Positions 1-9,135 of a stretch of DNA of 64,000 nucleotides are shown here, piece after piece (the first letter of the stretch is position 1; each line of letters opens with the position of its first letter). The stretch spans positions 1 to 64,000 of the forward strand of contig JAFTCA010000099.1 of the NCBI GenBank assembly GCA_017454945.1, read 5' to 3'. The position numbers and the translations under genes are program-made. Below the pieces are notes generated by a model. That model was not told the origin of the DNA. It saw only the letters and a program-made list of their open reading frames with translations, and made no database searches. The DNA is from Bacteroidales bacterium. GTDB lineage: Bacteria > Bacteroidota > Bacteroidia > Bacteroidales > WCHB1-69.

Positions 1-357
1 AACAACAAAATCAAAAAAAATCTGCATATTTTTCACATAAAATCATAATGCTTTGATAATCAATTTATTATTTTTTGATTTTTTTGAATAAAAAAGCCCT
101 AAATCGCTGCATAATCAAGCTTTTTAGCGCATTTTGCCTTTCAAATAGAAAAAAAGTGGTGATTTTTTGGCAACAAAAATGGCCGTAAAGTTTGAATAAT
201 CAAGCAAAAAAAGCATATCGAAAATCAAAGCCTATTATCCCCTATTTTTTGTTGCTTTTCGTCCAAAAAAAATCACTAATTTTGCCCTCAACATGTTAGC
301 TTCCAAAATCAGGTTGATTTGTTAAAAATATTCTAAAAATATCTCAACAAAAACAAA
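1..357. other. AT-rich leader region, no gene seen
   Basis: This stretch is very AT-rich with many A and T runs, and I see no coding frame in it. The word ATAATCAAGC occurs twice (about 111 and 205). Its right end holds the promoter of the following TPR lipoprotein gene. Confidence 0.6.
277..284 (+). promoter_or_regulatory. Bacteroidota -7 box for the TPR lipoprotein gene
   Basis: TAATTTTG matches the Bacteroidota consensus TAnnTTTG and lies 73 bases before the ATG at 358. A TTG at 252-254 is a possible -33 element with a slightly long spacer. Confidence 0.6.
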
Positions 358-1359
358 ATGAATAAGCGATTTTTTATCTATACAATTATTTTTATAGCCA
401 TTTTATCTGGTGCTTGCAAGCATAAAAACAGCAAAGATTACGCTAACCTCGACCCCACTTTGGCAACCCTTTGCCAACAGATTGACAAGCACCCCGACGA
501 CCCGGAACTGTACTTCCAAAGAGCCAACTACTACTATGGTAAAGCAGTCATAGACAGTGCTTTACAAGATATCATGCAGAGCATCAAGCTCGACTCGACG
601 CAAGCCAAGTATTGGCTCACTTTGTCGGATTTGTACTTCGCTCAGCGCGAAACCGACCTGACGGAAGAGACCTTGGAGAAGGTCATCACCATGGACCCCG
701 ACAACAACGAGGCGCGACTGAAGCTGGCCGAGCTGTACTACCACCTCAAAATGTATCCGCAATGCAACGAAACGTTGGATGAAGCCATCGCCAAAAGAAA
801 CCACAACCCCAGAGCACACCTCATCCGCGCCTTCTGTCTGAAGGACCAGGCCGACACGGTAGGAGCCATCCGCATGCTGCAGCTGGTCATCGACCAAGAC
901 CCGACGGAGGTGAAAGCCTTTTTGGAGCTGGGATATCTTTACCAACTGAAAAAGAATCCATTGGCCGCCACCTACTACCAAAACGCCCTGCAAGTTGACC
1001 CGAACAACATCGAAATCAACTACAACTTAGCGATGCTGTACCAAGAATTGGGAGAATACGAAAAAGCCATCGAGCAGTACAAAATCCTGCTCTCCATCGA
1101 TGCTAAGAACAAACATGCGCTGCACAACATCGGCTACATATATCTCAACTACTTAGGCAATTACGAAGAGGCTGTCAACTTCTTCAGCAAAGCCATCGAG
1201 GCGGACCCCAACTTCATCAACGCCATCTGCAACCGCGGCGTAGCCTACGAGAACCTCGGTCGCAACGAGGAGGCACGCAGGGACTATTTGCGCTGCAAAG
1301 AGATTTCGGCCAACTTTGAGCCGGCAGTGGCAGGACTGAACAGGTTGGATCGGAGATAA
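358..1359 (+). CDS. TPR-repeat lipoprotein
   Basis: The 333-residue product starts with a lipoprotein signal peptide whose lipobox LSGAC places the lipidated cysteine at residue 20, so it should be exported and membrane anchored. The rest is helical tetratricopeptide repeats, about eight, with the usual spacing of small and aromatic residues (for example the segments around YWLTLSDLYFAQ and NYNLAMLYQELGEYEKAIEQ). TPR proteins act as interaction scaffolds; the partner cannot be read from the sequence. The helicase-nuclease gene follows 64 bases downstream with no clear promoter of its own, so the two may share a transcript. The promoter box at 277 fits this start. Confidence 0.85.
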   Translation: MNKRFFIYTIIFIAILSGACKHKNSKDYANLDPTLATLCQQIDKHPDDPELYFQRANYYYGKAVIDSALQDIMQSIKLDSTQAKYWLTLSDLYFAQRETDLTEETLEKVITMDPDNNEARLKLAELYYHLKMYPQCNETLDEAIAKRNHNPRAHLIRAFCLKDQADTVGAIRMLQLVIDQDPTEVKAFLELGYLYQLKKNPLAATYYQNALQVDPNNIEINYNLAMLYQELGEYEKAIEQYKILLSIDAKNKHALHNIGYIYLNYLGNYEEAVNFFSKAIEADPNFINAICNRGVAYENLGRNEEARRDYLRCKEISANFEPAVAGLNRLDRR

Positions 1360-1416
1360 TTCACGATTCACAATTCACAATGCACGATTAAAAGAACAGA
1401 GAACAAAGAACAAATA
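1360..1416. repeat. Intergenic micro-repeat mosaic (TTCACAAT and GAACAAA words)
   Basis: The gap is made of near-tandem TTCACGAT/TTCACAAT words followed by GAACAGA/GAACAAA words. The same words recur near 4488, 57790 and elsewhere in the window. Confidence 0.6.
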
Positions 1417-1423
1417 AAGATTT

Positions 1424-4400
1424 ATGTTCAAGACGTACAATGCATCGGCAGGTTCGGGGAAGACCACTTCACTGGTTATAGAATACCTGTCTCTGTGCCT
1501 GCTCCACATTGAGCAATACAGGCACATCTTGGCCATCACCTTTACCAACAACGCCACGGCCGAGATGAAAGAGCGTATCATCCTCTATCTGAAACTGTTT
1601 GCCCATACACCCGTTGACCAGTACAGCGTTGGGGAGAAGAATGTGTACGACAAGATTGCCGAGCGCTGTCGGCACAAGCGCCCCGAATTGAACGACGCCG
1701 GCAAGAGAGAGACCTTCATGAGGGAGAAGTCGCAGCAACTGTTGGAAGCTATCCTATACGACTACAACAACTTTTCTATCAGTACTATAGACAGTTTTTT
1801 CCAACGCATCATACGATCGTTTGCCTACGAGCTGCACCTTAACATGAACTTCAATGTGGAGATATCGTTAGACGAACTCTACGAACAGGCCATTGACTTG
1901 TTAATCAACAAGATGTCGCAAGAGAACAGAGATCTGTCGCAGCGCATTTTGTCACTCATTGACAAGCAGATGGAAGATAGTGGCAAATGGAAGATAGAGA
2001 ACAGCCTGACGAACATTCTCTCGGAATACATCTACAAAGAACAGAACTATCAAGCCATTAGAGCTTTAGAAGGACTTGACAGAGCCGAATTCCTGCAGGC
2101 ATGCGACACCTTACGTCAAGACACAGCCCAACGGATGAGCCAATGCCGCAATCAGGCTATGGAAGCGGCTCAACGTGGCAACGAACTGGTCAACACCATC
2201 GGAAATGAAACTGTGTTCTTTCAGGGCAAGAGGGGACTTTATGATTGGTTTGCCAAAGTACCGAAAAATTTTCCCGATTTAAAACTCAACACTTACATAG
2301 AAAAAGGGATGGAGAACGGCTCCTTCACCAAAAAGGGAGAAGACGCAGCCCACTTTGATGAACTATGCGCACTGCTTGACACCATCATGCACAACAGGGA
2401 TGAGTATGTGAAGTGCGCAAAAATGAGCCAATCGTTAACACCTTTAATGTTACTCTTTGACTTAAAGGAGATTATGGACGATATCAAGTTGCGCGACAAC
2501 CTGTTCTATTTGTCTGAGACCAACGCCAAGATTTACGAAGAGATAAAAGACGAAGAGGCGCCCTACATCTACGAAAAGATAGGCAACAAATACCGCCACT
2601 TTTTCATTGACGAATTTCAGGACACCTCGCAAATGCAATGGACCAACCTGCTGCCGCTCATCCGCAATGCGCTATCCGAAGGCGGAGAGACCATCATCTT
2701 CGGTGACCTGAAGCAGGCCATTTACCGATTCCGCGGTGGCGACGCCGAGCTGTTGGCTTCCTTATCGAGTGACGAAGAGTTCAAGAAGCAAAACATCCCG
2801 ACGGATACTTTTGATGTGGTTGCCTTGGACACCAACCACCGATCGGCACGCTACATCATCGAGTTCAACAACAACTGTTTCAAGATGTTGGAGAACGAGA
2901 TTCCTTTCTACAAAGAGACCCAAAAGACCGACGAGCGTAATCAACTGACGGGCTTCGTATCCATTCATTTCAAGCCCAAGGAGGAGAATTCGGGCGAGTT
3001 TTTGAGCAAGATGACTCTGCAGATGGTAGAAGATGCGCTCAAGCGAGGATTTCAATATCGCGACATGGCCGTGCTAACACGCAACAGGAACAAGAGTTCG
3101 GAATTGGCACAGGACCTTGCGGCGGCGGGGCATCCTGTCATTTCGGAAGACTCTCTCCTACTCTCCGCATCGTGCGAAGTCAACTTCATTGTCAATGTGC
3201 TGCAATACCTCAGCAACCCTCTTGACACATTAGCCAAATTTCAGATTATCAATTGTTTGAGACAACACAAAGGCAGCAAAGAGACCTTCAACCACGAGAT
3301 GGACCAAATAAGCGATACCAACGACGTCTCGTTCCGCACGCTGCTACAAAGTTATGGGGTAGACCTCCAGTGCGAGCGACTCACCACTCTGCCCCTGTTC
3401 ACACTGGTCAAGGAGCTCATCCAAATCTTTTATCTCACCAGTAGTGATGCTTACCTCATCCGCTTTATGGACACGCTGCTCGATTTCAGCAGCAAGCAGA
3501 CCGACAGCATTTCACAATTCCTGACATGGTGGGAACAGAAACAGGGTTCCCTCTCTGTTGTGTCGAGCCGTGAAGACAACGCCATCACCGTGACCACCAT
3601 ACACAAATCGAAAGGATTGGGGTTCCCTGTTGTCATCATTCCTTTAAACAAATACCAGGAAGGAAAGCCAAGCACCCTTTGGTATCAGCCCGACAAAGAA
3701 GAGAGCACGCTACCCTATATTCCCGTTAAAATTGACAGCGAAGCGAGCAAACTTGAATGCTTTAAATCCTTTGCTGAGAAAGAGAAACAAGCCGCTTACA
3801 TCGACAGTATCAACACGATATATGTTGCCCAGACCCGTGCGCGCGAAGCTCTGTACATCATCACAGGTGAGAAAGACAGCAAGGGCAATTACGCCAAGCT
3901 GATCAGCGGCTATCTGAACACCATCGAGAGCAACTTGACGAAAGTTGATGACAATGAATATCTGTTTGGCGATGCCGACTATCAACACACCCAAAGAGAG
4001 AGAGAAACAAAATGCTCGACTTCCATCGAACAAATAGAGACCAGCTCGTTTACGCCGGCGAGTCTGCTTCCCCCTACCCCAACGCCCAGTGAGGAGCAGC
4101 AACAAGGTATTGCCGTGCACGACTACCTCGCCTCGCTAACTCATTTTCCGCAAAGCGAGCAAGAATTGGCTGAGATGGAAATTGCTATTGACAAGCAGTT
4201 TGAGCCCAAGGCACGAGAAATTCTGCACCGCATCCTAACCGACGAGCAACTAAAGCCCTACTTCAGTCCCGAGGTGCAAGCACTCAACGAAGTGACCATC
4301 ACTGACAGCCAAGGCCACGACCACCGCCCCGACAGAGTGGTTATCAATGGGAACGAAGTGATGGTGATAGACTACAAGACAGGGCAGCAACACGACGAGT

Positions 4401-4486
4401 ACCAGCAGCAGATTGACAGCTATGTGGCTCTGCTGAAAGAGATGGGGTACGAAAAGGTGAAGGGACAGTTGGTGTACCTGGATTGA
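1424..4486 (+). CDS. UvrD/RecB-family helicase with C-terminal PD-(D/E)XK nuclease (AddA-like)
   Basis: The 1020-residue protein has the superfamily 1A helicase motifs in order: Walker A ASAGSGKT near residues 7-14, DEFQDTS near 395, FGDLKQAIYRFRGGD, DTNHRS, IHKSKGLGFPVV and YVAQTRARE. A RecB-type nuclease motif (PDRVV ... VIDYKTGQ) lies near 970-985. This is the architecture of AddA/RecB subunits that resect double-strand DNA ends for recombination. In many Bacteroidota such a gene sits beside an AddB-like nuclease gene; here the flanks are a TPR lipoprotein and nadA, so a partner must be encoded elsewhere or be absent. The start gives a Walker A motif right at the N-terminus, as is usual in the family. 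Confidence 0.9.
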   Translation: MFKTYNASAGSGKTTSLVIEYLSLCLLHIEQYRHILAITFTNNATAEMKERIILYLKLFAHTPVDQYSVGEKNVYDKIAERCRHKRPELNDAGKRETFMREKSQQLLEAILYDYNNFSISTIDSFFQRIIRSFAYELHLNMNFNVEISLDELYEQAIDLLINKMSQENRDLSQRILSLIDKQMEDSGKWKIENSLTNILSEYIYKEQNYQAIRALEGLDRAEFLQACDTLRQDTAQRMSQCRNQAMEAAQRGNELVNTIGNETVFFQGKRGLYDWFAKVPKNFPDLKLNTYIEKGMENGSFTKKGEDAAHFDELCALLDTIMHNRDEYVKCAKMSQSLTPLMLLFDLKEIMDDIKLRDNLFYLSETNAKIYEEIKDEEAPYIYEKIGNKYRHFFIDEFQDTSQMQWTNLLPLIRNALSEGGETIIFGDLKQAIYRFRGGDAELLASLSSDEEFKKQNIPTDTFDVVALDTNHRSARYIIEFNNNCFKMLENEIPFYKETQKTDERNQLTGFVSIHFKPKEENSGEFLSKMTLQMVEDALKRGFQYRDMAVLTRNRNKSSELAQDLAAAGHPVISEDSLLLSASCEVNFIVNVLQYLSNPLDTLAKFQIINCLRQHKGSKETFNHEMDQISDTNDVSFRTLLQSYGVDLQCERLTTLPLFTLVKELIQIFYLTSSDAYLIRFMDTLLDFSSKQTDSISQFLTWWEQKQGSLSVVSSREDNAITVTTIHKSKGLGFPVVIIPLNKYQEGKPSTLWYQPDKEESTLPYIPVKIDSEASKLECFKSFAEKEKQAAYIDSINTIYVAQTRAREALYIITGEKDSKGNYAKLISGYLNTIESNLTKVDDNEYLFGDADYQHTQRERETKCSTSIEQIETSSFTPASLLPPTPTPSEEQQQGIAVHDYLASLTHFPQSEQELAEMEIAIDKQFEPKAREILHRILTDEQLKPYFSPEVQALNEVTITDSQGHDHRPDRVVINGNEVMVIDYKTGQQHDEYQQQIDSYVALLKEMGYEKVKGQLVYLD

Positions 4487-4487
4487 G

Positions 4488-4580
4488 AAATTCACAATTC
4501 ACAATGCACAATGCACAATTAAGAACAGAGAACAAATTCAGATTTTTTGAATTTTGAATTTTGAATTTTGTTCTTTGAAC
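4488..4580. repeat. Intergenic repeat mosaic between convergent genes
   Basis: TTCACAAT/TGCACAAT words are followed by GAACAGAGAACAAATTCA and then three TTTTGAA words ending in TTTTGTTC. The GAACAAATTCA and TGAATTTTGTTC ends are roughly inverted, so the segment could fold and serve as a two-way terminator for the genes on either side. That role is inference. Confidence 0.5.
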
Positions 4581-4599
4581 TTCTTTGTCGAAGACACGA

Positions 4600-5544
4600 C
4601 TACTTGAATGTCAGCATTCGTTCGATGGGGATACGAGCCTTTTCGATGGTTTCGGCATCCAGCAACAGTTCTGGGGTCTCGTCGGTAAGCACCTGGATCA
4701 TATTGTCCAGATTATTCATCTTCATGTACTTACATTCGAGGCAATCGACACAACCGATATGTTGTGGCTCCGGTTCAGAGAGGGCATGCAATATTTTGTC
4801 AGGGTTCTGTTTGCGCATTTCGTAGAGGATACCCTCTTCTGTCAGCACGACGAACTCCTTATGATCACTATTCTTGACATATTTGAGCATGGCGGCAGTA
4901 GAACCGACAAAGTCAACATTCTGCTGCACTTCGGGGCGGCACTCGGGATGCGCCAGCACGAGGGCGTTGGGGTAACGCTTTTTCATACGGAGCACATCGT
5001 CGGCTGTCAGCTGATCGTGCACATGGCAAGCACCGTCCCACAGAATCATGTGGCGGTCCAGTTCGCGATTAATGAAGCTGCCGAGCCAGCGGTCGGGAGC
5101 GAAGATGATCTTAGCATCTTTGGGCATCGAATCGACCACACGGAGCGCATTGCCAGAAGTGACGATGCAATACGACATTGCCTTCACCGCAGCCGAGCAG
5201 TTGATATAGCTCAGCAGCAGGTGGTCGGGGTGCTGTTGCATAAAGGCAGCCAGCTTATCGGCCGGACAACTGTCGGCTAAAGAGCAGCCGGCGGAAAACT
5301 CGGGCAGAAGCACCTTCTTCGTCGGGTTCAATATCTTGGCCGTCTCAGCCATGAAATGCACACCGGCAAAGAGGATGATATCGGCATCCGTTTGGGCGGC
5401 GGCCTGTGCCAAAGCGAGACTATCGCCCACAAAATCGGCTGCAGCTTGCACTTCAGGCATCGTGTAATAGTGAGCCAGGATGACGGCATTCTTTTTCGCC
5501 TTCAACTGTTGAAGCAAAGACAACTTATCGGCTTGCGTACTCAT
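4600..5544 (-). CDS. nadA: Quinolinate synthase NadA
   Basis: The 314-residue product matches NadA, the cytosolic [4Fe-4S] enzyme that condenses iminoaspartate with dihydroxyacetone phosphate to quinolinate in de novo NAD synthesis. The opening segment VILAHYY is typical, and the three ligand cysteines fit Cys87 (in AGCSLAD), Cys202 (in HPEC) and Cys258 or Cys261 near the C-terminus. The length suits the short NadA class. It starts two bases after the stop of the GmhA-like gene and is the last gene of a three-gene minus-strand operon. nadB and nadC are not in the window, although nadD is at 30022. Confidence 0.95.
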   Translation of the reverse strand: MSTQADKLSLLQQLKAKKNAVILAHYYTMPEVQAAADFVGDSLALAQAAAQTDADIILFAGVHFMAETAKILNPTKKVLLPEFSAGCSLADSCPADKLAAFMQQHPDHLLLSYINCSAAVKAMSYCIVTSGNALRVVDSMPKDAKIIFAPDRWLGSFINRELDRHMILWDGACHVHDQLTADDVLRMKKRYPNALVLAHPECRPEVQQNVDFVGSTAAMLKYVKNSDHKEFVVLTEEGILYEMRKQNPDKILHALSEPEPQHIGCVDCLECKYMKMNNLDNMIQVLTDETPELLLDAETIEKARIPIERMLTFK

Positions 5545-5546
5545 AA

Positions 5547-6119
5547 CTATTTGCTAAACATTTCTTTTTCAATCAATTCGCAAATAATGTGGCCTATCAG
5601 GATATGGCTTTCCTGAATGCGCGGCGTCACTTTCGAAGGCACATTGAGCAGCACATCAGCCATTTGCATCTTACCACCCGCCTCGCCGGTCATGGCTACC
5701 GTAGCCACACCCATCTCACGAGCCTTCTCGAAAGCCTCCACAATATTCTCGGAGTTGCCCGATGTGGAGATGCCGATGACCACATCGCCAGCCTTGGCGG
5801 TTCCTTCCACCAAGCGCGAGAAGATATGCACATAACCGAAGTCGTTGGCCACGGCTGTCAAATAGGAGGTGTTGCAATGCAGTGCCTCGGCGTTCAAGGC
5901 AGGGCGATTGATGTAGAAACGGCCCGACAGCTCTGCAGCCAGATGCTGTGCGTCGGCTGCGCTGCCACCATTGCCACAGAAGTGAATCTTACCACCTGCT
6001 CGCAGCGACTTGACGCAAATGTCAACCACTTGCTCAATCTTACTGATTATCCCGGCATCTTCCAAGATAGCCTGTTTGACAGCGATGCTCTGCTGAATAG
6101 ACTCACGGATATTACTCAT
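5547..6119 (-). CDS. gmhA: SIS-domain sedoheptulose 7-phosphate isomerase (GmhA-like)
   Basis: The 190-residue protein is a single SIS domain with GmhA features: CGNGGSAADAQHLAAEL near residues 48-64, the phosphate-binding ISTSGNSENI segment, and the metal-site region RIQESHILIGHIICE near the C-terminus. GmhA converts sedoheptulose 7-phosphate to D-glycero-D-manno-heptose 7-phosphate for LPS heptose synthesis. Other SIS enzymes such as DiaA look similar, but the QESH...GH pattern favours GmhA. It sits three bases after the DUF349 gene and two before nadA, so the three are surely co-transcribed. No other heptose genes are nearby. Confidence 0.88.
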   Translation of the reverse strand: MSNIRESIQQSIAVKQAILEDAGIISKIEQVVDICVKSLRAGGKIHFCGNGGSAADAQHLAAELSGRFYINRPALNAEALHCNTSYLTAVANDFGYVHIFSRLVEGTAKAGDVVIGISTSGNSENIVEAFEKAREMGVATVAMTGEAGGKMQMADVLLNVPSKVTPRIQESHILIGHIICELIEKEMFSK

Positions 6120-6122
6120 CGC

Positions 6123-8240
6123 CTACTCCTCCTTGTCCTTCTTTGAAGACATCATCTTCACCTTGTATTCCAAATCCTTAATTTCGCGTTTAGCCGCCTC
6201 AATCTTCTTTACAAACTCTTCCTTAAGCAAATCTGCATTCTTCGAATTGGCGAAGAATCCCAGGTTGTTCTCCCAAAGAGCCACATCTTCTTTCAACTGT
6301 GTCAACTTGTTGGAGAGGAAACGTTTCTCCTTATCCAACAGGCGGTCGGCATCAGGATTACTTAATATAGTGTCGATTTTGTTTTTGAAACTGTCGCGTT
6401 TGAACTCTTCGGCGCTCACCTTCATATCGGCGAAACGTTTGTTCACGGCTTCACGATAGGCGGTATAGATGCGGTCTTTGTCTTTTCTTGGCACATGGCC
6501 CAGTTCGGTCCATTCACGCTGGAAGGCCTTCATCACATCCATATTGGCATTGCGGTCATCGCCAAATTCATATTCCAGGATGCGCTTGATGAGATCTTCC
6601 TTCTTTTGCAAATTCTCTTGTTCAATATCTTGGATATTAGCAAAATAGTGCGATTTATTCTCAAAGAACTTGTCGCAAGCCGAGCGGAAGCGTTTCCAGA
6701 TGGTTTCGGAGTGTTTGCGCGGCACGGGGCCGATTTCTTTCCACTCTTTCTGCAGAGCCAGAATATCCTCTGTTGCCTTTTTCCAATCGGTGCGAAGGGC
6801 AATTGCTTCGGCTTGGATGGCGAGGTTCAATTTCTGGTTGTAGTTCTGCATCTGCGTGTCTTTCAGCTGCTGGAAATACTCCTTCTTGGCCTGGAAGAAC
6901 TTGTTCAGTGTCGATTTGAAGCGTTCCCAAATCTCATCATTCAGCTTGGCGGGAGCGGGTCCCAAGGTTTTCCAAACCTTGAGCAGCTCAGTCAACTTCT
7001 CGCTCACAGCATTCGACTCCTTAACATTCTTCGGCTCCGAAGCCACCAGATCTTCTGCCTGCTCGCAAAGAACCACTTTGGCATTGTAGTTGTTCTGCTG
7101 TTCGGCATACAACTTCTCGTAATGCTCGCGGCGACGTTGGTTAATCTGGTCGGAAGCATTTTTGAATCTTTCCCAAATCTCCTCTTTCTTATCCTCAACC
7201 ACGGGACCGATTTCCTTCCACTCGTTGTGCAACTGTTGCAGCACTTTGAACGACTTATTGATGGAATCATCGAGCAACAATGACTCAGCGGTTTCGCAGA
7301 GTTTGATTTTCTGTTCAAGGTTCTTCTTGAGATCAAGCGAGCGCAGTTCCTTGTTTATTCTAATAATGTCGAAGAACTTCTCCATATAATAATGGTAGTT
7401 CTGCCACAAGTTGGTCGACTCGTTTTGAGGCACAGGACCTACCGCTTTCCATTGAGCCTGATACTCTTTGAACTTATCGTTGAGGATTTTCAGGTCTGAT
7501 TCGTTTTCAATCAGGTTTTTCAATCCCTCGATAATCGACTGCTTGGTTTCCAGATTCTGCTGTTTCTCGGCTTCCAGTTTTTCGATGAACTTATCTTTAT
7601 TCTCCTTAAAGAGTTTCATTGCAGCGTCGAATTGGTTTTCCAACTCGTCGGGAGTATGTACGAACTCTTCCTTATTGCCGCCAGCCTCGATAAAGGCTGC
7701 CAATTCTGCTTGTTTGGCTTTCTTGATGCAATCCAGAATTTTCGATTTCAGAATGCCAACACGAGGTTTCCCTTCGGTATAGGACATATTGTTCAGTACA
7801 TTCTGAAGTTCTTCAACCAACTTGGGGAAGTCCATTTCGGCATACTCGGCTTCAATCTTTTCAGTCGAAGCAACCTCGTCTTGTTCTTCCGTAGCCTCAT
7901 CAGCCACTTCTTCGGGCTCCTGAGCGTTGGCATTTTCAATTTCGGCCACCATATCCTCCACTGATGCGGCGGGTGTTTCTACGGGTTCTGCCACAGGTTC
8001 CTCGACGGGAGCTTGTGTTTCTGCAGGTTCTACAGGTTGCTCGGGCTCGATAGTCTCTGCCGTTACCTGAGGTTCTTCCGTGGTGGCTGTTTCCTTAGTT
8101 TCGATGGGTTCTTCTGCATTTTCAGCAGGATTGCATTCATTGTCATTCGCATGATTTTGGACTTCATCAGAAGTGCCGGCATTCACCTCAAGATTTTGAT
8201 TTTCATCAAGTTCAGGGTGTAGAAGGTCCTTTGATTCCAT
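6123..8240 (-). CDS. DUF349 repeat protein with acidic N-terminus
   Basis: The 705-residue protein has an N-terminal tail of about 110 residues rich in Glu, Pro, Thr and Ala, then an all-helical, charged region with about five DUF349 repeats. Each repeat is marked by a W-K-x-[IVL]-G-P-x-P core (for example WKAVGPVPQ, WKEIGPVPRK, WTELGHVPRK) followed by an IWxRFxxxxxxFFxxK helix. The C-terminal 100 residues are predicted coiled coil. There is no signal peptide or membrane segment, so it is likely cytosolic. The function of DUF349 proteins is not established. It heads the operon with gmhA and nadA and has a clear promoter box at 8291. Confidence 0.88.
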   Translation of the reverse strand: MESKDLLHPELDENQNLEVNAGTSDEVQNHANDNECNPAENAEEPIETKETATTEEPQVTAETIEPEQPVEPAETQAPVEEPVAEPVETPAASVEDMVAEIENANAQEPEEVADEATEEQDEVASTEKIEAEYAEMDFPKLVEELQNVLNNMSYTEGKPRVGILKSKILDCIKKAKQAELAAFIEAGGNKEEFVHTPDELENQFDAAMKLFKENKDKFIEKLEAEKQQNLETKQSIIEGLKNLIENESDLKILNDKFKEYQAQWKAVGPVPQNESTNLWQNYHYYMEKFFDIIRINKELRSLDLKKNLEQKIKLCETAESLLLDDSINKSFKVLQQLHNEWKEIGPVVEDKKEEIWERFKNASDQINQRRREHYEKLYAEQQNNYNAKVVLCEQAEDLVASEPKNVKESNAVSEKLTELLKVWKTLGPAPAKLNDEIWERFKSTLNKFFQAKKEYFQQLKDTQMQNYNQKLNLAIQAEAIALRTDWKKATEDILALQKEWKEIGPVPRKHSETIWKRFRSACDKFFENKSHYFANIQDIEQENLQKKEDLIKRILEYEFGDDRNANMDVMKAFQREWTELGHVPRKDKDRIYTAYREAVNKRFADMKVSAEEFKRDSFKNKIDTILSNPDADRLLDKEKRFLSNKLTQLKEDVALWENNLGFFANSKNADLLKEEFVKKIEAAKREIKDLEYKVKMMSSKKDKEE

Positions 8241-8290
8241 AAATTGTAATCGTTTTTAATGGTTATTAGTATTGTTCCGATTAAGGGCAG

Positions 8291-8298
8291 CAAAGATA
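8291..8298 (-). promoter_or_regulatory. Bacteroidota -7 box for the DUF349 operon
   Basis: Read on the minus strand the sequence is TATCTTTG, a match to TAnnTTTG, about 50 bases before the DUF349 start. Confidence 0.65.
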
Positions 8299-8335
8299 AC
8301 AAAAAAGCAATCACAAAGAGGAAAATTATTGGAGT

Positions 8336-8470
8336 GTGAAGTGAGAAGTGAATAGTGAGAAGTGAAGGAACTAAGAAACTAAGGAATTAAGGTGTATTGA
8401 GTTATTGAATTATGGAATTATGGAAATTTTGAGTTCTAAAGTCTATTTGAATTTTGAATTCTGAATTTTA
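8336..8470. repeat. Intergenic micro-repeat mosaic (GTGAGAA, AACTAAG, TGAATT words)
   Basis: The segment runs through GAAGTGA words, then AACTAAGAAACTAAGG words, then GAATTATGGAATTATGG, and ends with TTGAATTTTGAATTCTGAATTTT. The same blocks recur at 11281-11474 and, inverted, at 58080-58170. Confidence 0.6.
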
Positions 8471-8508
8471 AAATCAGTGTTTTTTTGTTTGACTATAATA
8501 TTTTTTTG

Positions 8509-8516
8509 TAATTTTG
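8509..8516 (+). promoter_or_regulatory. Bacteroidota promoter for the TonB-C domain gene
   Basis: TAATTTTG matches TAnnTTTG. A TTTG at 8484-8487 sits 21 bases upstream and fits the -33 element. The ATG at 8585 is 68 bases downstream. Confidence 0.65.
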
Positions 8517-8584
8517 CAAGATTATAATATAGTTGAACGAAGTTATCATCTAGCGAGAAAATAAATAACCATAAATTACAAATT

Positions 8585-9028
8585 ATGAAAAAGCTCTGTT
8601 TATTATTAGCCGCCACGCTGTTCTTCGCATGTGCACCTATGCTTACTATGGCACAGGAAGATGCTACTGTTGAGGAAGACAACACCATTTACTCTGCCTA
8701 CGATGAGGCTCCCGTCTTCAAGGGTGGCACTGTCGGCATTTCCCAATTTGTCGGCACCAACCTCAAATTCCCCAAGAAGGCAAGAAAAGAAAATGTGACT
8801 GGCGACGTAGTTGTTGAGTTTGTCATTGAGAAGGACGGCAGCGTAGGTGATGTCAACATTACCACCTCCCTCACTCCTGAATGCGACCAGGCTGTTGTTG
8901 ACATGGTTAAAAAGATGCCCAAATGGACACCCGCCCGTAAAGACAACAAGGATGTGCGCTCGCTCTACACCATGCCCGTATCCTTCAAGTTTGACGATGG
9001 TAGCACTCCCGCTGCACCGCAACAATAG
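8585..9028 (+). CDS. Exported TonB C-terminal domain protein
   Basis: The 147-residue protein has a signal peptide (MKKLCLLLAATLFFAC...MAQ) and then a single TonB C-terminal domain: PVFKGGTVGISQFVGTNLKFPKKARKENVTGDVVVEFVIEKDG and the later P-x-W-T-P-A motif. The cysteine at residue 16 could be a weak lipobox, or cleavage may follow MAQ. It lacks the N-terminal membrane helix and Pro-rich spacer of a standard TonB, so it cannot by itself couple to ExbB/ExbD. It more likely acts as a free or lipid-anchored periplasmic binding module. It is a single-gene unit with its own promoter and terminator. Confidence 0.8.
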   Translation: MKKLCLLLAATLFFACAPMLTMAQEDATVEEDNTIYSAYDEAPVFKGGTVGISQFVGTNLKFPKKARKENVTGDVVVEFVIEKDGSVGDVNITTSLTPECDQAVVDMVKKMPKWTPARKDNKDVRSLYTMPVSFKFDDGSTPAAPQQ

Positions 9029-9059
9029 AGGAAATCACACTAACTCAATATGCTAGAAT

Positions 9060-9097
9060 ATCTTTCGAATAAACATTTTATTCGAAGGATGTTTTAT
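9060..9097 (+). terminator. Hairpin terminator after the TonB-C gene
   Basis: ATCTTTCGAATAA (9060-9072) and TTATTCGAAGGAT (9078-9090) form a 13-bp stem with one mismatch and a 5-base loop, followed by GTTTTATT. Confidence 0.65.
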
Positions 9098-9135
9098 TAT
9101 GTCAACCCAAGCAACTAGCCTCTAACTATCAACTT

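Larger units (their letters stand above)
8241..8584. other. Divergent intergenic region with two promoters and a repeat mosaic
   Basis: This gap holds a minus-strand promoter box (8291-8298), a plus-strand promoter box (8509-8516) and between them the micro-repeat mosaic listed separately. I see no small gene. Confidence 0.7.

Noticed and set aside
1..357. Small ORF or replication origin in the AT-rich left edge
   Set aside because: No DnaA-box cluster or coding pattern stood out; composition alone is not enough.
4585..5280. Plus-strand ORF of 231 codons
   Set aside because: It is antisense to nadA, whose motifs are unmistakable.
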